Below, piece by piece: positions 1-8,443 of a DNA stretch of 41,589 nucleotides. The position numbers were made by a program, and so were the translations under genes. The DNA lies in contig NZ_QRAN01000025.1 of assembly GCF_003457605.1 (NCBI RefSeq), forward strand, positions 1,011 to 42,599, given 5' to 3'. The stretch's first letter is position 1. Every line of letters starts with the position of its first letter. The notes beneath the pieces are model-generated. The model ran no database searches. It was not told where the DNA came from and was given only the letters and a program-made list of their open reading frames with translations. The DNA comes from Seongchinamella sediminis (GTDB taxonomy: Bacteria > Pseudomonadota > Gammaproteobacteria > Pseudomonadales > Halieaceae).

Positions 1-2
1 CC

Positions 3-251
3 TGTAATATTATCTGTCCGGCGGCGGTGACCGACGCCTGGGAAACCTATGCGGCGATAGCGCCCGATGATGCACAGGCTATTCTCGACCTGAATCCGAT
101 GGGACGATTGGGCGATAGCGAACGCGACATCGGGCCACTGGCGGTGTTTCTGGCATCGGATGGAGCGCGCTATATCAATGGGAATACTATTCACGCGGAC
201 GGTGGCGGGCATATAAACGGCGTGCCCTGGAACTTCGATCTCCCCGACTGA
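3..251 (+). CDS. Short-chain dehydrogenase/reductase, C-terminal fragment
   Basis: This is the 3' end of a gene that begins before the window. The reading frame is open from base 3 and stops at 249-251. The fragment has the usual tail of SDR oxidoreductases: a cofactor-proximal loop reading CNIICPAAVTDAW, then PMGRLGDSERDIGPLAVFLAS and SxGxYINGNTIHADGG, the conserved end of the Rossmann-fold domain that closes over NAD(P)H and shapes the substrate pocket. The catalytic Ser-Tyr-Lys residues lie upstream, outside the window. The GTG at 27 is internal and not a real start. The sulfotransferase gene follows after 3 bases, so the two are probably co-transcribed. The substrate cannot be told from this part. 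Confidence 0.85.
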   Translation, partial: CNIICPAAVTDAWETYAAIAPDDAQAILDLNPMGRLGDSERDIGPLAVFLASDGARYINGNTIHADGGGHINGVPWNFDLPD

Positions 252-254
252 GCC

Positions 255-1424
255 ATGAGTGACTCCGAACCACGCTCCGCGATGTCCCAGTTCCTCGGCC
301 TGGCGTCACTGCTGAGGCTGCTCCGTCGCTGGCCGGTTGAGCGGGGGTATCGCGCCTACGCGCTGAAGCGCCTGTTGTTCAGCGCGCTGGTGGAACCGTT
401 TCGTTGCTACGAGGAACTGCGCTGGGGCAAGACAGTGTCACAGACGCCGCTGGCGGCGCCGCCGGTTTTCCTGCTCGGTATGGGGCGCAGCGGCACCACC
501 CATCTGCACTACCTGTTCTGGCAGGACCCTCGGTTCGGTTTCGTCACTAATTACCAGGCGAGTCTCCATCCGGTGGCGATGATCGGCAGAGGCTGGCTGA
601 AACGAAAGGTCGCCGCCGGCATGCCCGACAAGCGACCCATGGATAACGTGGCTGTCAGCCTCGATGCGCCGCAGGAAGAAGAGCTGGCACTGGCGACCAT
701 TTCAGAGCACGCCGCGTTCCACTCCGCCAGCTTTCCCCGGGCCCTGCCGGATATTTACGATCGTTATGTCACCGAACTGGGCCGGGATGAGAAGGAGCTG
801 GAGCACTGGCAACAGGCCTACATGGCGGTTTTACGCAAGGCGACCCTGCTCGCGGAGGGTCGGCGACTGGTATTGAAAACCCCGGCCCATACCGGTCGGG
901 TGGCGCTGCTGAATGAGATGTTCCCCGGGGCAAAATACGTTTATATCGTGCGCAACCCCTACAGCGTCTATCAGTCGATGCGCAATATGTATCGCCTTAT
1001 CTTGCCGGGCCAGACGTTCCAGGCCATTGACTGGGACGCGATCGATCGCTGGATCGTCGATGCGTACCAGAAATTGCTGGGCAAGTATCTTGAGCAGCGG
1101 CAGTTGATACCAGCAGAGAATCTGGTAGAAATCCGTTTCGAGGACCTCGAAGCAAGGCCGCTGGAGTGTATGCAGGCCATATACAGCCAGCTGCAACTGG
1201 GGCCATTCAACGAGGTGGCGCCGCGGCTGCGGACTTACCTCGACGGCCTGCAGGGCTACACCAAAAACCGTTTTGAATTTCCCGCTGATGTTGTCGATAC
1301 CGTGAATACCCATTGGGGTTTCGCTTTCGAGGCATTTGGCTACAGTAAACTCACCGGCGGCGATCAGGGCTATCAGGCACCCTCCCCCGCACCGCCTACC
1401 ACGGGGCAGACCAGTGAAAAATGA
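255..1424 (+). CDS. PAPS-dependent sulfotransferase family protein
   Basis: A 389-residue protein of the broad bacterial sulfotransferase family (Sulfotransfer_3 type), which moves a sulfuryl group from PAPS to an acceptor. The 5'-phosphosulfate loop is visible at residues 70-84 (PPVFLLGMGRSGTTHL). The 3'-phosphate-binding element is visible as KYVYIVRNPYSVYQSM in the middle of the protein, followed by RFEDLEARP near the C-terminal third. These are the two hallmark cofactor sites, so the fold call is firm. The acceptor is unknown. There is no signal peptide, so the protein is probably cytoplasmic. It starts 3 bases after the SDR stop, and its end overlaps the next gene by 11 bases, which argues for one transcript. 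SDR plus sulfotransferase neighbours often act on lipids or steroid-like compounds, but that is only an inference here. Confidence 0.85.
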   Translation: MSDSEPRSAMSQFLGLASLLRLLRRWPVERGYRAYALKRLLFSALVEPFRCYEELRWGKTVSQTPLAAPPVFLLGMGRSGTTHLHYLFWQDPRFGFVTNYQASLHPVAMIGRGWLKRKVAAGMPDKRPMDNVAVSLDAPQEEELALATISEHAAFHSASFPRALPDIYDRYVTELGRDEKELEHWQQAYMAVLRKATLLAEGRRLVLKTPAHTGRVALLNEMFPGAKYVYIVRNPYSVYQSMRNMYRLILPGQTFQAIDWDAIDRWIVDAYQKLLGKYLEQRQLIPAENLVEIRFEDLEARPLECMQAIYSQLQLGPFNEVAPRLRTYLDGLQGYTKNRFEFPADVVDTVNTHWGFAFEAFGYSKLTGGDQGYQAPSPAPPTTGQTSEK

Positions 1425-2913
1425 AGGTTTTTGTGAGCGCTTGCAGCAACTGCTGGATGGCCAGTTGCCGATTGCCCATGGGCACAACGAGTTTATTGGT
1501 CATGCGGACACCATTCGCCAGCTGCTGGAAGTCGCGCCAGCTGCCATAAGAGACGATTTGCAGGCACTGTATGACTTGTTGGCGGAGGCCAGGGACGCCC
1601 GGGGTCTGGCGGTTCTGGGAGTATTCCCCAAACTGTGCCGGCCGGAACTCGCGGCGATTGAAGGCCGTATCGCCGATTACATTGCCGAGCACTGCGGGCT
1701 GCGGCTGGATGACGGTCACTATGTGGTTGGCGAATTGACCGGCAAGCCCCTGTCTACTGCCTGGCCAGGAGCGGGCAGTCCGCTGACCAATAACCGTTTT
1801 CCTTACCTGCTCGATACCTCCGCGTCCAACTACTTCAGTAACCGCTTCTGGTCTGGACCCGGAGCGCCACCGGATTTCGTCGCGGTGCCGGAGGGTGGCC
1901 ATGTCGTTCTGCGTGGACAGTACCTGCGTTGCCGCTACTTTGCGTTCCACCCCTGCGATATCGACACCAATACATTGCCGACACTGATCGACGCAGATAT
2001 TGAACCGGATGCGGGCAGCGTGAACCCCTTTCGGCAAGCGTGTGGCGAGGGCGATGATACCTGCTTCACGGTAAAACTCAGGTTTTTACCGCGTCCGGCA
2101 GAGCCGGAGCCAAATACCATTTATGCGGGAGAGAAAAAACATGGCGGCGACAATCAGGCCGTTTTTTTGCTGCTCCGAACCACCGACTCGGTGTTGGGTG
2201 CTGATCCACCCAACAGCACCGGCGTGCCCCTGCCGTCGATGACGGTAGTCGCTGCTGACGGCTCTGTGGTTGAACACCACGAAAGCTGTTTGCCCTATGC
2301 CGATGGCCAGTATCCGGTGGAAACGACGCATTTCGCCGCGCTGCCGATTCCTGATTATCGCGCCCAGGTGGCAGCGGGAAAGTTCAGCTCGCGTTCTAAC
2401 TGGGGCCTGCCCTACGATATACTGGCCAGTGACGACATTCTTTACCTGGGCTGTCCCTACAGTCGTCGCCTGGGGGAGGTATTCGTTATCCGTGGAAAGG
2501 CGTTCAGGACGCCGGATACGCCTCGGGAGCCGGTCTATCTTCAGCAGGCGCAAATCCGGGGATTCACCATTACCAACTACAACTTCTGGGCGGGCATCTG
2601 CAACGACGCGATTGTCGATCGCGATCTGGTACTGGACGCAGAGGGTTACTTCACGGTGGTGGTCTCCGGCCCGGAAAACCGGCCGCGGAATGCCTCAGCC
2701 GACAATCAGGTCAACTGGATGGACTGGGGGCCCTATCTTGATGGCCAACTCACCTTCAGGCTGCTGTTGCGAACCAACCCGCTACTGTTGCGCTTGCGGG
2801 AGCTGGCAGAGGGTGGGGCCGAGGACAGCGAGCTGCAGCCCTATCTGCCGCGCATGGGGCACTGTGCCAAAGCGGAATTTGAAACGGCGGGCTGGCAGGC
2901 AGCCTGCCAGTAG
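1414..2913 (+). CDS. Conserved protein of unknown function next to sulfotransferase
   Basis: A 499-residue protein if read from the GTG at 1414, which sits 4-5 bases after a GGGGCAG ribosome site and overlaps the sulfotransferase end. An upstream in-frame start at 1336 would lie deep in the sulfotransferase gene and is less likely. The first 90 residues look helical. The middle has a striking stretch, YLRCRYFAFHPCDIDT, followed by a DADIEPDAGSVNPF segment and a KLRFLPRPAEPEPN segment, which suggests a beta-rich domain. A second such region follows around FTITNYNFWAGICND. It has no signal peptide or membrane segment. I recall similar proteins annotated only as hypothetical beside SDR and sulfotransferase genes. 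I cannot assign a reaction; a role in the same pathway is inferred from the overlap. Confidence 0.75.
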   Translation: MKNEGFCERLQQLLDGQLPIAHGHNEFIGHADTIRQLLEVAPAAIRDDLQALYDLLAEARDARGLAVLGVFPKLCRPELAAIEGRIADYIAEHCGLRLDDGHYVVGELTGKPLSTAWPGAGSPLTNNRFPYLLDTSASNYFSNRFWSGPGAPPDFVAVPEGGHVVLRGQYLRCRYFAFHPCDIDTNTLPTLIDADIEPDAGSVNPFRQACGEGDDTCFTVKLRFLPRPAEPEPNTIYAGEKKHGGDNQAVFLLLRTTDSVLGADPPNSTGVPLPSMTVVAADGSVVEHHESCLPYADGQYPVETTHFAALPIPDYRAQVAAGKFSSRSNWGLPYDILASDDILYLGCPYSRRLGEVFVIRGKAFRTPDTPREPVYLQQAQIRGFTITNYNFWAGICNDAIVDRDLVLDAEGYFTVVVSGPENRPRNASADNQVNWMDWGPYLDGQLTFRLLLRTNPLLLRLRELAEGGAEDSELQPYLPRMGHCAKAEFETAGWQAACQ

Positions 2914-3007
2914 TTCGCTGATGCAAAGCTCCTGGTCGGGTAGAGCAGGGCGCAGGGGGCCGCTGGCTGTTACCGCTGTTGGCCCTGGGACGGGCGTAAA
3001 CCGGGGC

Positions 3008-5005
3008 CTATTCCCGCCGTGCCACCAACGCCTCAAAGCGCGGCAGTTGCCGCAGCCTGCCCAGGTTGGCATCTGCCAGCGCCAGGTGCCGGGGGAAACC
3101 CGCGTCCAGCGCCCGCTGCAGGGCCGCCATGGCGTCCGCTTCCTCACCGAGCGATACCAGCGCCGTGGCATTGCTGTAGTTGACGTACGCATCATCGGAC
3201 GCCAGTGCCAGGGCCTCGGCCAGGGCGTCGAGGGCAGCGCGTTTTTCCCCCAGCGCCGCCCGGTAATGGCCTACCAGCGCCAGGGCACGGGCGTCGGCGC
3301 CGTTCACCGCCAACCGTTCCTCGGCCAGCCTGATGGCATTGGCATACATTGGCCCCGACATGTCGTTGCCGCTGCTGGTGTATCGGTAAACATCGCCCAG
3401 GTTGCCCCATAGCTCGTAGTCTTCCGGGGCCAGTTCCACTGCCTGGTGGTACATGGGCAGTGCCTCGTCGTAGCGCTCGAGAAAGTACAGGCTGGTGGCC
3501 ACGTTGGCGTAGGTCACGCTGCTGGGCGCCAGAGCCAGCGAGCGGCGCCAGGCCGCGGCTGCCTGCTCGTACTCACCCATCATGAAACGCGCGGCGCCGA
3601 GGTTGCTGAAGGCGTTGGCGCTGTCCGGCATCAGCTCGCTGATGCGCCGGTAATAGGGAATAGCCTCTTCCGCGCGGCCCGTGAGAAACAGGAAGGCCGC
3701 CATCTTGCTCTGCGCCTGCCAGTGGTTGGGGTGGTTGTCGATGGCCGCGCGATAGTGATGCTCGGCCTGGGCGCGCTGGCCCTGTGCGAGGTAAGTGTCG
3801 GCGAGCCCGAGGTGAGCCTCGATATGCGAGCCATTCATCGCCAGCGCCGTGTCGAACTCGGCGATGGCCTGGCGGTACTGGCCCGAGGCCAGGTACAGCT
3901 TGCCCAGCCCGATGTAGACGCTGGGCGCCCGCCGGTCCAGGGTCAGGGCACGCTGGCAGGCCGCTTCGGCGCCGCGAAAGTCCTCGCTGTCGCGTGTCAT
4001 GTTGTACCTGGCAAGCAGGGCTTCGCAGCGCCCGGCGTGGGCGTCCGCCAGGCCCGGGTAGCGCTCGATGGCACGGTCAAACAGCGCCAGGGCGAAGGTC
4101 AGGTGGTCCTGGTCCGTGGGCAGGCGCAGGTAGGCGCGACCGCGCAGGTAGTAGTCATAGGCCAGGGGGTCCACCGTGGTGTTGGTGCTGAGCAGCTTCT
4201 TCGCCTCCGGCGACAACAGCACCTGTAGCTGCTGCACTACCGCGCTGGCGATCTCGTCCTGCAGGGCCAGCAGGTCGCCGAGCTGACTGTCAAAGGTTTC
4301 CGACCACAGGTGGTAGCCGGACCTGGCCTCGATCAGCTGCGCCGTCACCCGCACCCGGTCGCCCTCATGGCGCACGCTGCCCTCGAGCACGTGGCCCACC
4401 CCAAGCTGCTTGCCGATGGTCTTGATGTCGGCGTCCCGGTCCTTGAAGTAGAAGGAGGAAGTGCGGGCCGCGACATCCAGTTCATTGAGCTTGGCCAGCA
4501 GGTTGAGAATCTCCTCGGCGAGGCCGTCGCCCAGGTAGTCCATCCCGGCCTGGTCACTCATGTTGACAAAGGGCATTACTGCAATGGAGGGGCGCCGCGG
4601 TGGCTGGTAAGGGGCCTGCTCCTCGGCGCCCTGGGCGGCGGTACTATCCAGGTCGGTGAGGCGGTCCAGGTAGAGGAAGCCGACCATCAGCGACAGCAGC
4701 AGGATAACGACAAACTCCACCACCAGGGCGATCGACACCACCGAGGTGCGCGGCGGCGAGGTGATCGGCGGCGTCTCCACCAGCCCCTCGCGGGTGAGAT
4801 CGAAAAACCAGGAGATGGCCAGGGCGATGGGGAAGCCAGCGGCGGCGAGGACCAGCACCACGTTGATCGCCGCTTCCGGCACGCCCGCCACCGGGAAAAA
4901 TATGTCGGCTACCTGCAGAACGGCCCACGCAGCGGCGCTGTAGAGTGCGGCGGCGCGATGAACACCGCGGACCTTCAGTTCTTCGATGAACTGGTGCACA
5001 TTCAT
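3008..5005 (-). CDS. Membrane-anchored TolB-like/TPR repeat protein
   Basis: A 665-residue protein starting at the ATG at 5005 (MNVHQFIEELKVRGVHRAAA); a longer frame to 5062 adds a poor 19-residue extension. The N-terminus has membrane helices at about residues 20-65 and 88-112, around the WFFDLTREGL motif common to this family. A TolB-N/FlgO-like domain follows at about 135-255, including IAVMPFVNMS, YLGDGLAEEILNLLA and HVLEGSVRHEGDRVRVTAQL. The rest is a long series of tetratricopeptide repeats. Similar architectures usually carry a CadC-type DNA-binding or adenylate-cyclase domain in front; this one lacks both, so it is likely a membrane scaffold or sensor. It converges on the hypothetical gene at 2913. 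Partner and signal are unknown. Confidence 0.8.
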   Translation of the reverse strand: MNVHQFIEELKVRGVHRAAALYSAAAWAVLQVADIFFPVAGVPEAAINVVLVLAAAGFPIALAISWFFDLTREGLVETPPITSPPRTSVVSIALVVEFVVILLLSLMVGFLYLDRLTDLDSTAAQGAEEQAPYQPPRRPSIAVMPFVNMSDQAGMDYLGDGLAEEILNLLAKLNELDVAARTSSFYFKDRDADIKTIGKQLGVGHVLEGSVRHEGDRVRVTAQLIEARSGYHLWSETFDSQLGDLLALQDEIASAVVQQLQVLLSPEAKKLLSTNTTVDPLAYDYYLRGRAYLRLPTDQDHLTFALALFDRAIERYPGLADAHAGRCEALLARYNMTRDSEDFRGAEAACQRALTLDRRAPSVYIGLGKLYLASGQYRQAIAEFDTALAMNGSHIEAHLGLADTYLAQGQRAQAEHHYRAAIDNHPNHWQAQSKMAAFLFLTGRAEEAIPYYRRISELMPDSANAFSNLGAARFMMGEYEQAAAAWRRSLALAPSSVTYANVATSLYFLERYDEALPMYHQAVELAPEDYELWGNLGDVYRYTSSGNDMSGPMYANAIRLAEERLAVNGADARALALVGHYRAALGEKRAALDALAEALALASDDAYVNYSNATALVSLGEEADAMAALQRALDAGFPRHLALADANLGRLRQLPRFEALVARRE

Positions 5006-5117
5006 AGGCGTGATCGCCAGTTGACCTGAAGCCCTGCCGGGGCAAACTCCTTGGCTGCCCAATCCTTTGGGTACTTAAGGCGACAGCAACCACTCTGGCA
5101 CCCTCCACGCATTTTTC

Positions 5118-5145
5118 AGTGTAGGCCAAACCCGGCAATTCACAA
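5118..5145 (-). promoter_or_regulatory. Candidate sigma70 promoter for the TPR gene
   Basis: On the minus strand TTGTGA (5145-5140) is followed after 16 bases by TACACT (5123-5118), a fair -35/-10 pair. It lies about 110 bases before the TPR start codon at 5005 and downstream of the NorF-like stop. Predicted by eye only. Confidence 0.35.
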
Positions 5146-5184
5146 CCCGCGCTGGGGCGGTGGCCTCGGGAAAGTGTCCCGTTT

Positions 5185-5499
5185 TCAGGCTGCCAGCGCT
5201 GAGGGGGTAAAGAGGAAGGCGGCGGCAATCACCCCTACGCACAGCAAGGCCAGGCTGGCCAGCAAGCCCCGCCAGGCGCTGCTTGCGGTGCGCAAGTTCA
5301 GGTAAACCCACATGATCTGGCGGCACTTGAACAGTGTGCTCGCCAATACCAGCAGCGGAGACCACCAGGGCAGGGGCTGCCAGTTGCCGGCACTGCCCAG
5401 GGCCGCACCCATCGAGACCAGGGTCAAGGTCACCAGCACACCCCAGTTGAGCATGAGCAGCTTCGGGCCCGGATGCGCGCTTTCGCGTTCAGTTGTCAT
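5185..5499 (-). CDS. norF: NorF-like small membrane protein (cytochrome oxidase subunit IV-like)
   Basis: A 104-residue protein starting at ATG 5499, which overlaps the stop of the upstream norE-like gene by 4 bases (ATGA). It has three likely membrane helices: LLMLNWGVLVTLTLVSMG, WWSPLLVLASTLFKCRQIMW and LLASLALLCVGVIAAAFLF. The FKCRQIMWVYLNLRTASSAWR stretch matches the K-x-R-x(n)-LR-A-x(n)-WR pattern of the COX4_pro/NorF family. NorF is an accessory to NO reductase maturation or activity; the reaction is not known. The same fold also occurs as subunit IV of caa3 and bo3 oxidases. I chose NorF because its partner is a short subunit III-like protein and no oxidase subunit I or II is present. 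The nos operon nearby supports a denitrification role. Confidence 0.6.
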   Translation of the reverse strand: MTTERESAHPGPKLLMLNWGVLVTLTLVSMGAALGSAGNWQPLPWWSPLLVLASTLFKCRQIMWVYLNLRTASSAWRGLLASLALLCVGVIAAAFLFTPSALAA

Positions 5500-6062
5500 C
5501 GCAGCAGGTAGAGCAGGGGATAGAGCAGCACCCAGATCAGGTCCACCATGTGCCAGAAGGCGGTGACAGTGACCACATTCGCCTGACTCGGTAGCCATAT
5601 CGCCAGTCCCAGCAAGACCAGCCCGAACAGGACATGGGCGAAATGGAATCCGGTCAGCAGATAGTAGAAGGCGAAAAAGCTGTTGCTGTCCAGGGTATAG
5701 CCAGACAGCCAGACCGTGCGGTATTCACCTGTCTTGACCACGCAAAACAGCACCCCGAGGAGCATGGCCGCAGACAACCAGCCCCGGCAGCCCGTCACTT
5801 TCCCGCGCAGGCTGGCCTCCACCGCCAGGGCGGCGAACAGGCCGCTGGTCAGTAACACGATGGTGTTGAGGCCTCCCGTCACCGGGTGCAGCTGTTGCTG
5901 GGAGGCAATGAAAAGATCCGGCTCCAGCGCACGCATCCAGGCATAAACAGCGAAAAATGCCGCAAATACCACCAGTTCGCTGATGATGAGCACCCACATC
6001 AAGGGATTGCCAGGCAGGGAGTTCAAGGGCCCCCAGTCGTCCTGGCCGCTGGCCTGGTTCAT
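5496..6062 (-). CDS. norE: NorE-like, heme-copper oxidase subunit III family protein
   Basis: A 188-residue membrane protein starting at ATG 6062 (MNQASGQDDWGPLNSLPGNP), with AGGA a few bases upstream; the longer frame to 6104 lacks support. It has five hydrophobic helices with subunit III signatures: GNPLMWVLIISELVVFAAFF, then FYYLLTGFHFAHVLFGL and VTAFWHMVDLIWVLLYPLLYL. It is shorter than true cytochrome oxidase subunit III (about 260 residues or more) and fits NorE, an accessory protein encoded with nitric oxide reductase norCB in denitrifiers. norCB is not in the window, so the identification leans on length, the norF-like partner and the nos operon about 7 kb away. It is divergent from the PepSY gene at 6251. 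Confidence 0.65.
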   Translation of the reverse strand: MNQASGQDDWGPLNSLPGNPLMWVLIISELVVFAAFFAVYAWMRALEPDLFIASQQQLHPVTGGLNTIVLLTSGLFAALAVEASLRGKVTGCRGWLSAAMLLGVLFCVVKTGEYRTVWLSGYTLDSNSFFAFYYLLTGFHFAHVLFGLVLLGLAIWLPSQANVVTVTAFWHMVDLIWVLLYPLLYLLR

Positions 6063-6160
6063 ATCCTGGTTCCAACTATCGACACGAAAGCAGCACTGTA
6101 ACACGGCACAAAGCCCGGCACAGTCACCACGGTGCCCGCCCTGGCCCGGTGTCCAGGCGT

Positions 6161-6199
6161 CCTGGCGTTAAGGTTACTGTCAGGTCCCGGGCGTTTAAT
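6161..6199 (+). promoter_or_regulatory. Promoter element before pepSY-1: conserved 24-bp box and -10
   Basis: Box at 6161-6184 consists of CCTGGCGTT, a 6-base centre AAGGTT, and ACTGTCAGG. It recurs with only three changes, all in the centre, before the second PepSY gene at 9247-9270. A -10-like TTTAAT (6194-6199) follows 9 bases later with no good -35, which is the layout of a promoter activated by a regulator bound over the -35 region. The natural candidate is the OmpR-type regulator encoded at 8443-9099. The match is seen in the sequence; the regulator is inferred. Confidence 0.6.
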
Positions 6200-6250
6200 A
6201 GCAAGCATGCCAAGCCGGCATAGCGATTAGAGAAACCAAGGAGAAGCAAC

Positions 6251-6523
6251 ATGAAAATTCACACTATCGCCGCCACCGCTGCCCTGCTGTTCGCCGGAGC
6301 CGCGGTCGCAGGCCCGCAATGTACCGATGCCCCCAAGTCCGAGTGGATGACCGAGGAGGCCATGCAGCAAGCGCTGGTCGAGCAGGGCTATACCATCGAC
6401 CGGTTCAAGGTGACCAAGGGCAACTGCTATGAAATCTACGGCAAGGACAAGCAGGGCGTAAAGGTGGAAATATACTTCAATCCGGTCACCGGTGAACCCG
6501 TCAAGGAGCGGAGAAATGACTGA
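6251..6523 (+). CDS. Small exported PepSY-like protein (copy 1)
   Basis: A 90-residue protein with an N-terminal signal peptide (MKIHTIAATAALLFAGAAVAG, cleavage after about residue 20). The mature part, about 70 residues, fits a single PepSY-like domain: an amphipathic helix (EEAMQQALVEQGYTIDRFK), then strands with CYEIYGKDKQGVKVEIYFNP. Two cysteines (in CTDAPK and NCYEIYG) could form a disulfide. The start is supported by AAGGAGAAGCAAC just upstream. The gene overlaps the cytochrome b561-type gene by 8 bases, so the pair forms an operon. The protein resembles the one at 9316-9651 in layout and motifs. PepSY domains are often inhibitory or metal/redox-linked periplasmic modules; which applies here is not known. 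Confidence 0.75.
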   Translation: MKIHTIAATAALLFAGAAVAGPQCTDAPKSEWMTEEAMQQALVEQGYTIDRFKVTKGNCYEIYGKDKQGVKVEIYFNPVTGEPVKERRND

Positions 6524-7073
6524 CACCCTGCAAGCGGGTGGCGTCCGCCGGGAGGACCGGATCAAGGTCTGGGACCCGGCGGTACGGGTCTTCCACTGGA
6601 GCCTGGTGACGGCCTTCGCCGTCGCCTACTTCACCGGCGACGAGGCCGAGACAGTGCATCACTGGGCAGGTTATATCGCACTGGCGCTGATTGGCCTGCG
6701 GCTGGTCTGGGGGGTGATCGGCACCCGGCATGCACGCTTCACCGATTTCGTGCCGCGCCCCGCACAACTGCAGGCTTATATGCGCCAGATGCTGCGCGGT
6801 CGGGAGCCGCGATACCTGGGCCATAATCCGGCTGCGGCAATGATGATCCTGTTCCTGCTGCTGGCCACTACCGTGATCGGGGTCAGCGGCTGGCTGCTCA
6901 CCACCGACTGGGGCTGGGGCAGCGAACTGCTGGAGGAGTTGCATGAGGGCACGGTAAACATCACAGTCGTGGCGATTGTGCTGCATGTGGGCGCGGCTAT
7001 CTACGAGAGCATACATCACCGCGAAAACCTGATTCGCTCGATGTTTACAGGTTACAAGCGGGCCGGTAAATAA
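6516..7073 (+). CDS. Cytochrome b561-type membrane protein
   Basis: A 185-residue integral membrane protein starting at ATG 6516 behind AAGGAGCGGAGAA. It has four membrane helices with histidines placed as in the b-type cytochromes of Ni/Fe-hydrogenase and cytochrome b561 (Cytochrom_B_N family): VWDPAVRVFHWSLVTAF, VHHWAGYIALALIGLRLVWG, the MMILFLLLATTVIGVSGWLL helix and LEELHEGTVNITVVAIVLHVGAAIYESIHHRENL. The paired His residues in helices 1, 2 and 4 should hold two b-hemes. Such proteins move electrons between quinol and periplasmic partners. The preceding PepSY-like protein is its probable partner, given the overlap. The identity of the donor or acceptor is unknown. Confidence 0.85.
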   Translation: MTDTLQAGGVRREDRIKVWDPAVRVFHWSLVTAFAVAYFTGDEAETVHHWAGYIALALIGLRLVWGVIGTRHARFTDFVPRPAQLQAYMRQMLRGREPRYLGHNPAAAMMILFLLLATTVIGVSGWLLTTDWGWGSELLEELHEGTVNITVVAIVLHVGAAIYESIHHRENLIRSMFTGYKRAGK

Positions 7074-7085
7074 GCCCGCACCGCC

Positions 7086-7111
7086 ACCTGAGCTGTCGCC
7101 TGCGCTCAGGT
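7086..7111. terminator. Hairpin between convergent cytochrome b and histidine kinase genes
   Basis: Perfect 8-bp inverted repeat, ACCTGAGC (7086-7093) and GCTCAGGT (7104-7111), with a 10-base loop. It lies in the 32-base gap between two convergent genes and runs over the kinase stop codon. A T-rich tail is missing on both sides, so it may work as a weak or bidirectional stop. Confidence 0.5.
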
Positions 7112-8443
7112 ACCGGCCAGCGGGAAGGCGACCCTGGCTTCAAAACCGTCCGCCCTCCCGGATGCGGGGGACTGGAAGCTCATGCGGGCTCCCACGCCGG
7201 CGACGATGGCCTCGGCAATCGCCAGGCCGAGCCCGGCACCCCGGGCCGCCGTGTTGGCGCGCACAAAGCGCCGCCCCAGTCGCGGCAAATCCTCCGCGGG
7301 GATGACCTCACCGGCGTTGACGATACGCAGCAGCCCCCCGGCAGACAGGCTGACTTCTACCTGTTGCCGGTCGCTACCGTGTTTGAGGGCATTGTCCAGC
7401 AGGTTCCGCACCAGAATGGCAAAAGCATCCGGATCGATTGCGCACAGGCATGTGCCGCTTTCCGGCAGCGCCAGCTCGATCCTGTCGCCTGCGGGCGACT
7501 GCCGCAGCTCGTCGACGACTATCTGCAACAGGCTGGCCAGGTCGTGTTGCTCCGTGGATAGCAGGCCTCCGCCCTCCGCCTTGGCCAGCTGCATCAACTT
7601 CTCGGACAAGTCGGATAATTTGCGCAGCGCGTTTGCGATGCCTTGCGCGCGCTCCCGTGCACTGCCCGGCGGCAGCTCGCGCTGCAGACGCTGGGCCTGA
7701 GCCAGTGCGGTGGCGATAGGGGTGCGCAGCTCATGGGCGCTGTTGGCGGTGAAAGACCGCTCGGCTTCCAGCGCCCGCCGCAGGCGCTCCAGCAACTGAT
7801 TGACTGATTCTGCGATAGCGAGGAGTTCCACCGGCAGGTCAGCCACCCTGACCGGGGACAGGTCGCCGGTGCCGCGGGACTCGATCTCATCGCGATAGGC
7901 GAGCACAGGGCGCAGGCTGTAGCGCACGAAGATCCAGCTGAAGAAGAAGCAGAGGGGCGCCAGCAGGGCCAGCGGCCACAGCAGGGTCACTGCCATGGCG
8001 CGGATCGCCTGCCGCCGTTGCGCCAGCGGTTCGGCCACCTCGATATGCAGGGTGCGCTGTACCGCCCAGGCGCCGTAGAAGCGGTGTGTCGCCGAGGACG
8101 TGAAGCCATCGCGCAGCTCGCGGTTAAACACCGCCGGCTCGGCATTGTGCGACCGCAGCAGCGTCCGCCCCGTTTGATCGCGCACAATATAGACCAGCGG
8201 CTCGTCGTGGGCCTCGAAGGCGACGATATGCTGGGGCTGTCCGTGGTCCTCCCGGTTGATGACTTCAACCACCGCCAGTGGCATGATCCGTTGCGCGGTC
8301 TCCGCCAGGGCGCTGTCAAAACGGGTATTGAGCTGTTCCCTCGCGGCGAGCAGTGTGCCGGCAAGTGCGAGCAGCCAGAACAGGGTCACCCCGACGGTGA
8401 GGCCGGTGCCGAGGGTGGTCTGCAGGCTGCGCGGCAGTGGCAT
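7106..8443 (-). CDS. Sensor histidine kinase (QseC/PmrB-like)
   Basis: A 445-residue two-component kinase. A membrane helix at about residues 14-35 is followed by a periplasmic sensor of about 110 residues, a second helix at about 150-173 and a HAMP-like linker. The HisKA dimerization domain carries the phosphoacceptor His237 in the motif FTANSAHELRTPIATALAQ. The HATPase domain has the N box LLDNALKHG and G boxes IVNAGEV and GAGLGLAIAEAIVAG. The order and spacing fit the QseC/PmrB class. The start codon overlaps the stop of the upstream regulator gene by one base (TGATG), so the two are translated together. The signal is unknown; the neighbouring redox and PepSY genes suggest a periplasmic cue. 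Confidence 0.88.
   Translation of the reverse strand: MPLPRSLQTTLGTGLTVGVTLFWLLALAGTLLAAREQLNTRFDSALAETAQRIMPLAVVEVINREDHGQPQHIVAFEAHDEPLVYIVRDQTGRTLLRSHNAEPAVFNRELRDGFTSSATHRFYGAWAVQRTLHIEVAEPLAQRRQAIRAMAVTLLWPLALLAPLCFFFSWIFVRYSLRPVLAYRDEIESRGTGDLSPVRVADLPVELLAIAESVNQLLERLRRALEAERSFTANSAHELRTPIATALAQAQRLQRELPPGSARERAQGIANALRKLSDLSEKLMQLAKAEGGGLLSTEQHDLASLLQIVVDELRQSPAGDRIELALPESGTCLCAIDPDAFAILVRNLLDNALKHGSDRQQVEVSLSAGGLLRIVNAGEVIPAEDLPRLGRRFVRANTAARGAGLGLAIAEAIVAGVGARMSFQSPASGRADGFEARVAFPLAGT

Noticed and set aside
2914-3007. Terminator between the convergent genes
   Set aside because: Only a loose GC-rich inverted repeat with a mismatch bulge and a long loop; not convincing.
6063-6160. 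Promoter for the norE-like gene on the minus strand
   Set aside because: TACAGT-like -10 elements occur but no -35 at a sensible distance.
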